From positions 18,510,273 through 18,574,272 of the forward strand of contig JBBMOA010000014.1 in NCBI GenBank assembly GCA_037954235.1: a DNA stretch of 64,000 nucleotides, written 5' to 3'. This DNA comes from Aulostomus chinensis. Its lineage: Eukaryota; Chordata; Actinopteri; Syngnathiformes; Aulostomidae. The notes beneath the pieces were generated by a model that worked only from the letters and a program-made list of their open reading frames with translations, ran no database searches and was not told where the DNA came from. Shown here piece by piece: positions 17,812-28,900 of this stretch (the first letter of the stretch is position 1; the number at the start of each line of letters is the position of its first letter). Position numbers and translations under genes: made by a program.

Positions 17812-18232
17812 GTGCGTGATGTGTAGCCCTGCCAGTGGAGCTGCATGAATAAAACATTCATTAGTTATCACAATAGTTGTCGTGCTTTTGCAGCTAGAGA
17901 ATTTTTTTTTAAGAGGTGAGAGCAGGAGTGAATGAATGAATTGCATACATGTGCTCTCTCCTGCAGATCATGAAGCTTTGTGATTCCTTGGACAGTCCAA
18001 AGGATAAAGCCTTTAAAGTAAGAATTCCTCTGTATTTAGATTTGTACGTACAGGAGTTTTTTTTTTGACGTGTGTCTGCTAATTTTAGGATGGAAAAAGA
18101 CAAACACAGTCCGGCATAAAGAATGACAAGAGATCACAGACTTCAAAGACACTGAGAGCAGCAGCTAAGAGTGGCGGCCGGCAGCTCTCGCTCGGCTCGT
18201 TCTTCAAGACAGTCAAGGAGGCGATTGTATGA
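12350..18232 (+). CDS. mutyh: mutyh: adenine DNA glycosylase
   Basis: Fifteen coding exons join in phase: 12350-12455, 13270-13400, 13771-13810, 13925-13998, 14074-14115, 14657-14728, 14843-14956, 15267-15364, 15759-15903, 15983-16070, 16749-16931, 17350-17489, 17579-17728, 17967-18017 and 18089-18232. The 525-residue product (human 535-549) removes adenine mispaired with 8-oxoguanine in base-excision repair. Visible features are an Arg/Lys-rich N-terminus with KRKRSK (nuclear signal or mitochondrial presequence), catalytic Glu97 in VWVSEIMLQQTQ, the helix-hairpin-helix LPGVGRYTA (from 175), catalytic Asp199 in VDGNV, and four [4Fe-4S] cysteines at 253, 260, 263 and 269 with exact C-x6-C-x2-C-x5-C spacing. 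A Nudix-like 8-oxoG recognition domain follows (~330-461), and a PIP box, QLSLGSFF, lies at 510-517. Nothing essential is missing. Met8 is a possible second start. Simple repeats crowd the exon 11 acceptor and the exon 13 donor. Confidence 0.97.
13050..13093. repeat. (GT)n microsatellite in mutyh intron 1
   Basis: An uninterrupted GT array of about 22 units in the intron between mutyh exons 1 and 2. Confidence 0.95.
14995..15160 (+). repeat. Dispersed fish repeat fragment in mutyh intron 7
   Basis: The stretch starting TTAAAGGAACATTACAACTT and running through GACTGACTGCTAGTTAGCTTAGCA resembles an interspersed element that recurs in many percomorph introns. A copy in the opposite orientation appears to lie at about 35850-36040 in a glis1 intron. 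I cannot assign the family by eye. Confidence 0.45.
16650..16717. repeat. (CTCCT)n pentanucleotide repeat at a mutyh 3' splice site
   Basis: About 13 tandem copies of a CTCCT pentamer form a pure pyrimidine tract that ends about 30 bases before the acceptor of mutyh exon 11 (exon starts 16749). The purine-rich complement gives a false open frame (RRGEERRGEE...) on the minus strand. Confidence 0.95.
17739..17817. repeat. (GT)n microsatellite next to a mutyh 5' splice site
   Basis: A GT array of about 38 units, slightly interrupted at its end, begins ten bases after the exon 13 donor (exon ends 17728). Confidence 0.95.
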
Positions 18233-18434
18233 ATGTGTCAGCTCCATCACGTCAACTGTCAACTGTCAACTGTTTTTAATAATATCACTGTACATCATGT
18301 TTTTTTTATATCACACGCTGTCATGTTTTGCTACTTCATTTGGACAATAATCTAAAATAATATTGCAGGATTTTTTGTGTCATTCCGTGAGATGTGTGTC
18401 GTGTTAACCTCAATAAAAGACAAATACCTAAGGT

Positions 18435-19560
18435 TTATGTTTGTTAGAACTATGTTATGTTATTATAGCATGTTGATGGATTTCTAAAGTGTTTCCATAA
18501 CTTAGTATACATCAAGATTTCAGAGGTTATTGGCATCTTTCACTTTCAACTTGAATGGAACATTCTCCATCACCAATATATCATCTATAATTGCCATCCA
18601 TGTCCTGTTACTGGGGGTGTCAGTCTCAAGCTAATTTTTTGTGATGGCCTTCTTCCCAGCCACCAAGAGAATCTTGACCAGATATGAGCCTCCTACATGC
18701 ACCAATCCATCCAAATGTCTGAGGTACCGAACAAGACAGGATTTAGGAATCACATATCCCAGTACATTGCAGAGAACAGAGTGAACATTCCCCCAGAAGG
18801 GCTATATATCCCAAAAGATGTGTGTGTGATCTGAATCCATACAGTTACACAACCTCCGAAATGGCTAGTGAGTACCCAACTGTTCACTATTGATTCTAGG
18901 TGTGACTAACTGTGGAATTAAATTCTTCCAATTAAATTCTCTCCATCTCAGAGTCTGCGTAGTAGTTTGGTGTGTTTTCCACAAATCATACCTTGTGTCC
19001 TCACCCAGCTCCCTTTCCCACTTGGCTTTAACTCACAATGTTGACTCTATTCTGGAGTCCATCAAGCAGCCATATGAAGCAGATACTACTTTTGGATGGC
19101 ATGGTGATGTGCCTGAACCAGTAAATTTTATGATGGGAAGTATTTTATCTTCGTTTTGTTTGAATGTTTTTGGTATAGTTATCCCTCAGTTGCAGGTTTC
19201 TAAGTAAGTCCTGATTAGTGAGATCGTGCATTTTTCAATTCTTGAAAGCTTTTCATGTCATCCTTTTGATAGTTGTGCATACGGCCGTAATGTCTTTTTC
19301 TGCCCGATATTTAAATCTCTCATTAAATTTTCCGTGCAAATTTATCATCAAATGCAACCCATTTTAATAGTATTTTAATAGTCCAATTTCCTTACCTATT
19401 TTTAGTTGTTTCTCTATGGAATACCATGTATCTATCACTGGGTTAACATTATGCACCCCTTTTACATAAGTGGGGGTCTCTCTTCCCCCTACATTCGTTT
19501 GAATTGGATTTTTGAACATAAAAATCCATGTCATTGCCATTATCCTATCGATTAATCCCA
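18435..19560 (-). mobile_element. Decayed L1-type LINE, C-terminal part of ORF2 (minus strand)
   Basis: Translating the minus strand by eye gives text typical of the end of fish L1/Tx1-like ORF2, broken by stops and frame changes. Examples are KWERELG (about 19020), QTLRWREFNWKNLI (about 18940), DHTHIFW (about 18820), VLCNVLGYVIPKSCL (about 18760) and GSYLVKILLVAGKKAITKN (about 18650). Upstream parts resembling LRNLQLRDNY and GVHNVNPVIDTWYSIEKQLK lie at about 19190 and 19410. There is no intact reverse transcriptase, so this is a 5'-truncated, inactive copy. Confidence 0.65.
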
Positions 19561-19816
19561 TTGGATAAGTAATCCATCTTCCAATATCGATATGAAATCA
19601 CTGCAAGAAAAAGGAGGTAAGTATGCAACGAAAGCACCAAAAAAAGAAAGAGAAGAAAAATTCAAAGCCAGGGGAAACAGCGAACTCTAGTGTCCTGTGC
19701 AAGTATAGCAAGTATCAACTGATGTCTTTCCAAAGCGGAAGGCACATGTCGAAGCGGAGAAGCTTGAACGTAAACAATTATTGCCGCTTTGCAGTAGTCT
19801 GGTTTTGTTTCATTGT

Positions 19817-19828
19817 TCTCTCTCTCTC

Positions 19829-19870
<42 letters not shown>
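19817..19870. repeat. (CT)n microsatellite
   Basis: A CT array with a single G interruption, upstream of elovl8 exon 1. Confidence 0.95.
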
Positions 19871-19875
<5 letters not shown>

Positions 19876-20085
19876 ACCCTGGATTGAACTTGATGTCTGC
19901 TGAATGTTGAACTTTGGCTGCCTGTGAGGTTCCAGGTAGCTGTCCAAAGGTTCTTTAGCTTTGAAACTAAGATCTGGAGCTTCATTTGTAGGTGAGTTTT
20001 CACTTGTCTTTTAGTGATAAATATGGAAATTGCACTTTCATTCCTGCACATCTTCATACCCTCTTTCAGCCCCTTAAAGACTCAG

Positions 20086-20489
20086 ATGGGTTCTTCTGCA
20101 TGGGACAGGGTGGTGTCCCTGCACCAGACGATAGTGGACAATGGAGGTAAACATCTGGTTCTTTGCTGCTGTTGGTCTTAGCAAACATGCTTGTAATATC
20201 AAATACACTTTCTTTTGTTTTCATACTGGGGAATATTTTAGTTAACAAGAATATAATCTAAGTCAGTCTGTAAAACAAGGCTGGGTTTGTGTTCAGTGTG
20301 TCTGTGTGTGTGTTTGTATGTGTGTGAGAGAGAGAGCCAGAGAGAGAGAGAGAATGTGTGTATGTGTGGGAGTGGTGAGCTGCTTGACAATGAATGAATG
20401 ACTGCCTTGTAGCTCAGTCTGACTGTAGATGTCCCTTCATTTGCTACTGTGACACTTCTATGACCTCATTTTTCAATGCACTTACAAAA

Positions 20490-20559
<70 letters not shown>

Positions 20560-23500
20560 GCCAATATAAGCTCGTGTGAGTTTAGCTCCACTATGTATGT
20601 TCAAGACAAGAGGACCGACCCGTGGCTGCTGGTCTACTCCCCCATCCCTGTGACCCTGGTCTTCCTTCTTTACCTGTTTGTGGTCTGGGCCGGCCCCCGT
20701 CTGATGAAGCACAGAGAACCTGTTGACCTTAAACTTGTTCTCATTGTTTACAACTTCACTATGGTCGGTTTGTCCGCATATATGTTCCACGAGGTGGGTT
20801 AACATAATTTTACTATAAGTGAAAGTTTCGTTTATTTCCCGTCTTGTTTCCCTGGTAATTTTGCATCATTTCATCAAATAATTGTTTGAATATGCACCAG
20901 TTCTTGGTCACTTCCTGGCTCTCCAACTACAGCCTCCTGTGTCAGCCTGTCGACTACAGCAGCAGCCCGCTGGCTGTGAGGGTCAGGAAGTTTACTACAT
21001 TTTCCTACATATTTCTGTTATCCCACCGAGGCTTCATCTAGAATAGTGACGTTCTCTTCCTCCCTCCTTCAGATGGCCCAAGTCTGCTGGTGGTTTTTCT
21101 TCTCCAAGGTCATCGAGCTCAGCGACACGGTACACCATCTGTTAGAAGATAATCAGTTAGAGGCTCAGCTGATCCTGCAACAGCTTCTACGTCTTCTCTC
21201 TCTATGAGCAGCTCTTCTTCATCCTGAGGAAGAAGAACAGTCAGCTGACCTTCCTTCATGTCTACCACCACGGAACCATGATCTTCAACTGGTGGGCAGG
21301 GGTCAAGTATGTGGCCGGTGGACAATGTAAGTCTGTGTGTTGTGGTTTAATAATGCTGATTTAAAGGAAAGAAAAGGCCTCTGGGTCTCTCGTTTTTTTT
21401 TTTAGTTTTTTTTTTTAGTCATTGTCAACAACTCCAACAAGAAAAAAAGTTTTCATGCAAAATCGACCAACAGACTTGCCAGTATATCTGTGAGAGGCTA
21501 GTAAAGAGCTGCAGGAGCATCTTTTCTCAAAACTGTCTGCACAAAACCCAGTTTTCAAACCCATTTCACAAAACTTCAAACTCTTCTTGCAAAAACAAAC
21601 AATCAGCTGTGCTTAAATTACTTGATTTTATTTATCATGTGACCTTGTTCGCTTTATTTGATTTTATCTTGTATTTTTATACATATCATATCTTTTTAGC
21701 TTATGTTTTTATTATATATGATTTGGTGGTGTTACACTACTTTTTTATTCTTTTCAATCACACTAAGTTTGCATTTATTTTATGAAAATAGACTATAAAT
21801 AAATGACTGCACATTTATTACACACTACATCAAAATGGAAAAACACGACGTTCAGGGCGTGTTTACTGTTGACATGCATGTTCGTAACCGTTGATTCATT
21901 TTATTAAGTAAAAATAAAGACCTGGGAAACCACGCGCTGACATGTCGTGTAAAGACTAGGTTGGTGCTTACAGTCATGAGCACAGGGAAGAAGCACAAAA
22001 ATCCAAGTCAACATAGCTCAAATTCATAGTTCAGCTTCATCTCACACATAAACACTTTTCCTTTAGCCTCTAATTCCTGTGTGATGTTAGACAATGGAAC
22101 GTTCTGAACACTCTGAACTGACTTCTTTTGGTTTCATCGCACGAGTGAAAAGATCGCTTTGAAGGTGTTAAGCTTGAATCATGTTTCACTTTTGCTTCCT
22201 GTGCTCTCAATGATGCATCAGTGCGCCGTGTTTTGGTGAGTGACGACGTCCTTCGAGTTTTGCAAAAAGGGTCGATGAGATCTGGACATTTTGTCGAACT
22301 ATGAAATAAAGTCTTGTTCACACAGGTTGTTGCCATCACACGGAAAATCCAAAAAACAGAGATTTGTCTCGGTGAATCTTTTGAGACTAAGCAGCTGCCT
22401 CAGATGATGTGCAGCTACCAGCTCACCCGGCTGAAAGGTTCTAAAACTGTGTTGTTGGGAATTGTTGCTCTGAACTTGGCCTTTGATGAGACACAAAGTC
22501 ATACTTTCCTCATTAATGATGTCGTCCTTCTCCTACCCACGCACTGCTAATCAGAAGTTTCTGAATCCTAATGTGGGTTTAAGGGTTGTTGCTGTGATCC
22601 TTCCATTTCAGGTGGGCATCAGATTCATTTTTAAATCAGTAACCTTAGAACTGGAAAAACACAAACAAAAACACTTATTTCACTTAATTTGTTGTGGGTA
22701 AAAATATTTTGTAATCAGCATCATATTGCATATAAATGTATTAATTTTTTAAACTAATATACACTGTATTTTAAACAAATTAAACCTTTTTTGACTATTT
22801 TAAGGAAAAGTACCTACAAATATTTACATCCAAGTTTTGATTTTAGGTCACAATCTTGTAGTAATTACAGTAGGTGCTATTAGTCAAGATGAAAAAGCCC
22901 TTTTCAGGTCCAAGGATTGCTTTCTGTTGCAGTATATATTAGTAATACGTGTTGTACATCTGTTTCTATTTTACTTCATTAGATTGGTAAATAATTGGAA
23001 ACTTCCACACTTTTGAATCCTCATTATGGTGTTAGACCATCACAGATATGGTCATGATCTGAACTAGGATTCTAATGAATATGGTCTTAGTCCTGACTCA
23101 GTCTTGCCCTCCCTCATAGTTGGTCTTGACTTGGTTTCGGCTCCCTTGCACTGGACCTTGACTCTGTCTCGTCCTACCGTTTAATCGGTTTTGCCTCCGT
23201 TGTCTCGCCTTCCTTCATACTTTGTCCTGAATCAATGTCACCCTCCCTGATACGCACTCTCTACTCAGTCTCACCCTCCCTCATACTTGCTCTTGACTCA
23301 GTCTCACCCTCCCTCATACTTGCTCTTGACTCAGTCTCACCCTCCCTCATACTTGCTCTTGACTCAGTCTCACCCTTCCTCATACTTGCTCTTGACTCAG
23401 TCTCACCCTCCCTCATACTTGCTCTTGACTCAGTCTCACCCTCCCTCATACTTGCTCTTGACTCAGTCTCACCCTCCCTCATACTTGCTCTTGACTCAGT

Positions 23501-24103
23501 CTCACCCTTCCTCATACTTGCTCTTGACTCAGTCTCACCCTGATTTGATGTTGCCCTCCCCTGCACTTGGTCTTGCCTCTCTCTTGTACTTGGTGTCCCC
23601 CCTGCGCTCTCTTCGTCTTACTTTCGGTGCTCTCCAAGACAAGACTACAGATAAACACTGAATAATGTGAGCCATCTTGTTATTGTTCAGACATGTTCAG
23701 TATATCATGGTCATTTGTGCCCTGCCATCTAACAGCCTTCTTCATCGGCCTGGTCAACACTTTTGTCCATATTGTGATGTACTCCTACTACGGCCTGGCT
23801 GCCATCGGCCCTCACATGCAGAAGTACCTGTGGTGGAAGCGATACCTCACCTCTCTGCAGCTGGTGAGTCCCACTGTGTCTCTGTGTGATGAATACACTT
23901 GATAAAGAAACTGACTCAAGGCTTTACTGCCTCTCCAGGTGCAGTTCATGCTCTTCCTCCTGCACACGGGCTACAACTTGTTCACTGAATGCGACTTCCC
24001 GGACTCCATGAATGTGGTGGTGTTTGGTTACTGCGTCACCCTCATCATCCTCTTCAGTAACTTCTACTATCAGAGCTACCTCAACAAAAAGAAGCATAAA
24101 TAA
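20086..24103 (+). CDS. elovl8: elovl8-type very-long-chain fatty acid elongase
   Basis: Seven coding exons join in phase: 20086-20146, 20606-20793, 20901-20981, 21073-21129, 21212-21326, 23736-23863 and 23939-24103. They give 264 residues, the usual ELOVL size. The family catalyses the first condensation step (3-ketoacyl-CoA synthase) of fatty acid elongation in the ER membrane. Seen are the histidine box HVYHH (145-149), KVIELSDT, FFILRKKNSQLTF, the membrane-embedded MYSYYGL and WWKRYLTSLQL, about seven hydrophobic segments starting at WLLVYSPIPVTLVFLLYL, and a C-terminal KKHK that fits a dilysine ER-retrieval signal. The sequence is closest in memory to fish ELOVL8 (once grouped with ELOVL4) rather than ELOVL1; the paralogue (a or b) cannot be told. 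The start ATG gives MGSSAWDRVVSLHQTIVDNG. An 82-base intron (21130-21211) splits SDT from LFFILRKK. AATAAA lies at 24336-24341. Confidence 0.86.
20492..20558. repeat. (CA)n microsatellite before elovl8 exon 2
   Basis: A pure CA array of about 33 units in intron 1, ending about 47 bases before the acceptor of elovl8 exon 2. Confidence 0.95.
21327..23735 (+). other. elovl8 intron 5
   Basis: This 2.4-kb intron between the histidine-box exon and the MYSYYGL exon is AT-rich in its first half with nothing recognisable. The second half holds a 33-bp minisatellite and its degenerate borders (about 23090-23630). The short open frames around 22070-22700 overlap on both strands and match no family. Confidence 0.7.
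23248..23540. repeat. 33-bp minisatellite in elovl8 intron 5
   Basis: Eight near-identical 33-base units (TCATACTTGCTCTTGACTCA plus GTCTCACCCTCCC) start at 23281, with one degenerate unit before them from about 23248. Because 33 is divisible by three, the array is open in several frames on both strands and gives false 11-residue-repeat proteins. More diverged units are visible on both sides, from about 23090 and to about 23630. Confidence 0.93.
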
Positions 24104-24335
24104 GATGTGCTTGAGAGATTGTACGTACAATCACAGGGGCTTACTTAAGGTGCTGACGTGAATGTTATCTGCAGTACTCACCTTTGTCCGCTAGAGGGCA
24201 CAACATACCAACAGTCTTATTGGTGCTTGTCATCACCTGCCAAATTAGCTTTGGGGTTTAATGTGAACATGTGATTTAGTCAGTATTTGACTGACAACTA
24301 ATGTGAATCGTGCCTGAATTTTCTTGTCAAATTTC

Positions 24336-24341
24336 AATAAA
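24336..24341 (+). terminator. Polyadenylation signal AATAAA of elovl8
   Basis: A canonical AATAAA lies 233 bases after the elovl8 stop codon and is followed within 10 bases by a genomic A run. Confidence 0.75.
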
Positions 24342-24393
24342 TACGTTCCAAAAAAAAAAAAAAAAGGAGACAAAGTTTTTCTTCATTCAGTTA

Positions 24394-24399
24394 TTTATT
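24394..24399 (-). terminator. Candidate polyadenylation signal of glis1
   Basis: Plus-strand TTTATT reads AATAAA on the glis1 strand, about 900 bases after the glis1 stop. Other AATAAA copies nearby (about 24580) are alternatives. Confidence 0.45.
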
Positions 24400-25300
24400 T
24401 CTTGAATTAAGATTTGACAAACATTCAAATGCATGTTGTAAACAAACTGTACATTTTATACACATAATAATAAAAGTAGGTTTTATTTTTCTGCATGATT
24501 GCAGAATTGATGAGCCTAAACACTCCTCCAGAAATAAATCCATAAGCAAAACACTTAACAAAACACAGAAATGCAAACATTTTATTTATTTAATTTTCCA
24601 CTGCTAAAACAACACAGCAAAATGATATATTCTTCTCTACACTTCAGTCTAAATAGATTAAAGATGTAGATTAGGGAGAGAGAGAGAAAGAACATGAGGA
24701 TGAGGCGAGGAATTTATTTAAAGTCTGTTCAGAAATTTAAAAGCTGGAAACGGTTACGATTGTGAAGTAAGTTTGACAATAATTCTTATTTGCAAATTTT
24801 ATTCTTACTGAGAAGGAAAGGCAATAGGGATTTAAAAATCATTATTAAGCTCCCCTGGACACAAAATTCGGAGGGAGAAAAATACCTTTTCATGTAAATT
24901 CTTTTACTTCTAATAGACTTAAATATCGTGATTTGCGTCATACAGTAATTCTGGAGAACAGAGAGTACATGTGCTGCATCCAATCATGTCTATTTTGCCT
25001 TTTTTGTTCTCATCATTAACCATTTACCTATTCAAATCCAATCCAATACAAAAAAATTTTGTTTCAGGTCACAACCAGTCGACCCACGCGTCTGTGGCCA
25101 TCAGGGGTCCCAACTGGGTGTCTCGTGGTTTATGGGTTACAAACTAAAAGGAATTAGAACTGTGATTCCTCTATCTAAGCTGGAAAGTAAGTTGCTGATG
25201 TCATGTATTGTTTGACCCATGTCTTGTGTTGACACCAGGTAGGTGTGTGATGAGGATGAGTGTGAGTGTGAGGTGAAGCTTGCTCTGCTCCAGTGTAGCT

Positions 25301-25949
25301 CTATGTCTCTGTGTATATGGACGAGATGTGGCTCAGGCTGCGTTCAAAGCTGCCCACCTGGAAGAAAATGTTCTCCTCTTGGCTTGAAGAGAACTGGCAC
25401 CCTGCCCCACCTTGCAGCTCCGGAGTGATACTGAAGCCTGGATGATGGAGCGCAGGATGAATTAGTACTACAGAAGTCACGATGTCAACACTTGACATTG
25501 TAACATTCCAGGTAGAAGTATGATGGGTAGGGATGCAGGTCTTTTTTTCAGTTGGGCTACTGATATAGATACATGGGCTTACTGACTGAACTGGTATTAC
25601 TCTAAAATCAGATGACGTTAGGAATACGACAAGGTTTTCCCCTTAGTCCAGTACCACAGAACTAAATTGAACAGATCAGCAGAGTTTTCACTGATTCAGC
25701 TCTTTGAGTCACCATCGGGCCAATTTCAGTATCCGATCGGTGCATCCCTAATTATGGAATGAGGAGCCTCACCTGCAGAGGCTGTGTTGCCAGTAGACAT
25801 GTGGAAGCCATTGTGCTGATGGGAAGGGTAGGAGTGGGAATCTGTGGGGACATGGACACCAGCAACCGCTTGCTCCATCCTGTATGAGTCTGCGAAATGG
25901 AAGCAGCTCTGAAAGCTGCCTTGGTATTCTAGGAAACGATGGAGGGTGC

Positions 25950-25989
<40 letters not shown>

Positions 25990-28900
25990 GAAAATAGAAG
26001 GCAGATTTATTCTCCTGACACCACCAGCATCTATAGGTGATTGTTTCCAAGGTCAGAAAGTGTTTGCGCCATCCTGGTGAAACTAAAGTGGCTCTAAAAT
26101 TATGACAATACTATATTTGTGCTGCTGCTAACTCTGCCAGCTCCATACTATGCAGGATTTGTCCCCATTGTCTCAGGTTTGTATTCAGATTCAACCACAG
26201 GAGTCACAATAATGGGAAAGCAGCCTTTCCTGGAGCGCTTTTACGCAACTCCCCAACCACAGCGCGGTTAGAGAGACGTCCATGTGTAGATCTTTATAGG
26301 GAAAACAGTGTTTAAAGCATTAGCAAAAGGCTTTGGAGTGACAGCTGAGCCTGCCATGTTCAGGCGCTCAGAGACAGCCGAATACATGAGCCAGCATTTT
26401 GCTGGCTAATTCAGCACAGGGAAAAGGCTTCCGGCATGTGGTTTTCCCCACTCTGTCTCTTCGACTTGAAACTCTCTGTCCTAAAAATGCTCTGACAGAG
26501 CAACGGGACAGTATCACTGCTCTAAGACATAACTTCCTCTCAGAGTGCTTTCATGTGGTACTAGTGTCACAGTAAAGACGTCAAGAGGGTGGTCAGGAGG
26601 GGCGGGCGAACAATCAAAAAGCTTCTATCACATGTGAACTGAATTCAATGAAAGCCAAAATGACTGAAATAGGGTTCTTACCGTCGTTGGCAGGCTGGTG
26701 GTGGTGATAGTAGGGCTTGTGGTGGGGGTGGCCATGCTGTTTCTCCAGTGGAGGAGGAGGAGGAGGCGTCCCTGATCCCTTCATCCCAGGAGAAAGCAGG
26801 GGACCCGACACCCTGGGGGGGGGGGGGGGGGGGGGGGGCATACAAATAGTTTGGTGTAATATTATTCACTTAAAGCTTTCTATATATCTTTCATTCCTTT
26901 CGAGACAAACTAAGACATCCAAAGCAAACCTGGGACTACATGCCGGCCCGCTAACCACATGATCCGACAAACCCAGTGGAGCAGTTAGCGATCCTAAACA
27001 CACAGAAGAAGAAACAGTCCAGGCGTGTGGAAACTTGGGCTCCCCACATGTAATCGTCATCCCACCACATATTATGATCTTAAGTCAACAAACAGCAGAG
27101 TGTGCATTCAACTGAAGCACACACACTGACACACACACACACGCACATACACAAACACACTGCCCACCATAACAGTACCCCGCGTTTTGTGGCTTGCAGA
27201 GGAAAAAAAAGCTCAATGAATAGAAGAAAATATAAAAATGGCATGTTTGTGACATAGTGAACAAATAGTTCCCCATCATCTTATGTTTGTGGTTATTTAT
27301 GACTGAAAAGAAAGTTTTGTCCATGGTTCTGCTGGAAACATTTGTCATTTGATACAACAGTCGCAAATCACATTTAGGAGCAGATTCTCCAACTCCATTC
27401 CTTTGTGTAAATGGAGCGAGTTTCCTGGTTTTGTTCTCTTGAGCAGATCAAACGCAGTCAAAGTGAAATTGTGAAATATTAAGGTAATAATTGTAATTCC
27501 AACAGATAGCATCACAAGCAAAATATCAGAGCAAGTTTGTAGAGTTGGAATGTGTGCTGATATAAAAATGTCATGTGTTTGCTTTTCAACATCGTAGTTG
27601 CAGTGAAGTATTTATCAGGAGGGACAATGAAACTTTGGAAAAATGACTTCATGCATTTCAAGAGGCATTCCACCTCCAAGTTAAGATCGTATAATATATA
27701 AAATCCTTGAGGAACCCCTTTCAGCTGGGCCTCAAAGTGGGTTTGAAGCCTATTTCATGTCTAAATAAGCCCCTGAGTCACTTTTTATGAATTTCAAAAT
27801 AAATTACTAGCACCTTGTGGTACATAACCAGTCCTTCCAGAAAAATCCGGAGTTTTTTTGTGATTGTGGGCAAATCCTTGATTTTGCGGCACGTTTTCTT
27901 AAAAAAAAAAACAACAAAAAACGATGGAATACATGGGACATCATGCAATTTTATGCTATCAAATTCAGAAATTTGCCAAAATCGCAAAAAATTGATTTTG
28001 ATGAGTAAGAAAAAAAGTGATTCCCCCTACCCTCTGTTGTCGCTAGGCTACTACCATAATGTAAAGAGTCATTTCTAATGACTTCCTTCAATAAGCAAGC
28101 GCATACATCACGGAAAAGCTGGGAATAGCGAAGTTCTCATCTGCTTGTATTTCAAACCTAAATAAACACATAGCTCAAACATACAAAACGTTGTTGAGTC
28201 AAACAAGTTCCGAGCTTAATTTGTTAGCAGACTGATTTGCGAACTTCATCGTGTCTTCTTCGAGGAGTTTGTAGCTTTCCGACGACATCACTTCACAACG
28301 TTCCCAGGCAACAGAAATAAACGCAACATTTTTCAACTTTTTGTGGGACTTTTTTGCAACGAAAATGCGGGGATTATAAAGTCATGCAAGCCTCGCATAT
28401 TTAGCGCATTTTACGTGGAAATCTGCGATTTATGCTGCGAAAGTGCAGTGACCTTAAAAAAAAATGCGGCCCCGCATAAATGTGCAGACTTTGGCTGATT
28501 ACGCTTTGAATTATGCCATTGCATAATGACGTAACACGATTTGAGTGGCTACGGACACAGCCGATTTGGTTTCGGGTGCCAGGCAGCAAGTCGTTAACCT
28601 CAAATGATTTAAATATGTAGAATACAATGTAAAAATAAAGAAAACATATAATACACATAATCTGAAGAAAAAGTGAGTAGAATTTAGAGAATTTTAGTCC
28701 TCTATTGTTCTTGGTTTATAATCACCTGTTATTCTTATCAGAATTATTGTGCTCGTCTGTGTGTGGACCCTCCCACTCTATTTTCATATTTGGAGGGTCA
28801 TCTTCATCATTTATATTGTTTCATTTACAATAGCCGCCAATGGACAAACCAGAATCTTTGTAGTTTGCCCCTAATGTTTTGTTAAAATTTGTCTTTTTGA

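Larger units (their letters stand above)
18233..20085. other. mutyh-elovl8 intergenic region
   Basis: It contains the mutyh 3' UTR, with AATAAA at about 18411-18416, a decayed LINE fragment (about 18435-19560), a CT microsatellite (19817-19870), and the upstream region of elovl8, which may include an unseen 5' untranslated exon. No further protein gene is supported. Confidence 0.65.
24104..25300. other. Convergent 3' ends of elovl8 and glis1
   Basis: The elovl8 3' UTR runs from 24104 to a polyadenylation signal at 24336-24341, followed by a run of A. Minus-strand AATAAA motifs (plus-strand TTTATT, for example 24394-24399) would end the glis1 transcript almost where elovl8 ends, giving glis1 a 3' UTR of about 0.9 kb. 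The rest is AT-rich, with no coding potential recognised. Confidence 0.55.

Noticed and set aside
21119..21325. Apparent frameshift in elovl8 after KVIELSDT
   Set aside because: An 82-base GT-AG intron (21130-21211) restores the frame exactly at LFFILRKK, so it is not a mutation.
23235..23661. Proteins with an 11-residue repeat (SLILALDSVSP and relatives)
   Set aside because: The 33-bp minisatellite has a unit divisible by three, so it stays open in several frames on both strands; the real exons of elovl8 flank it.
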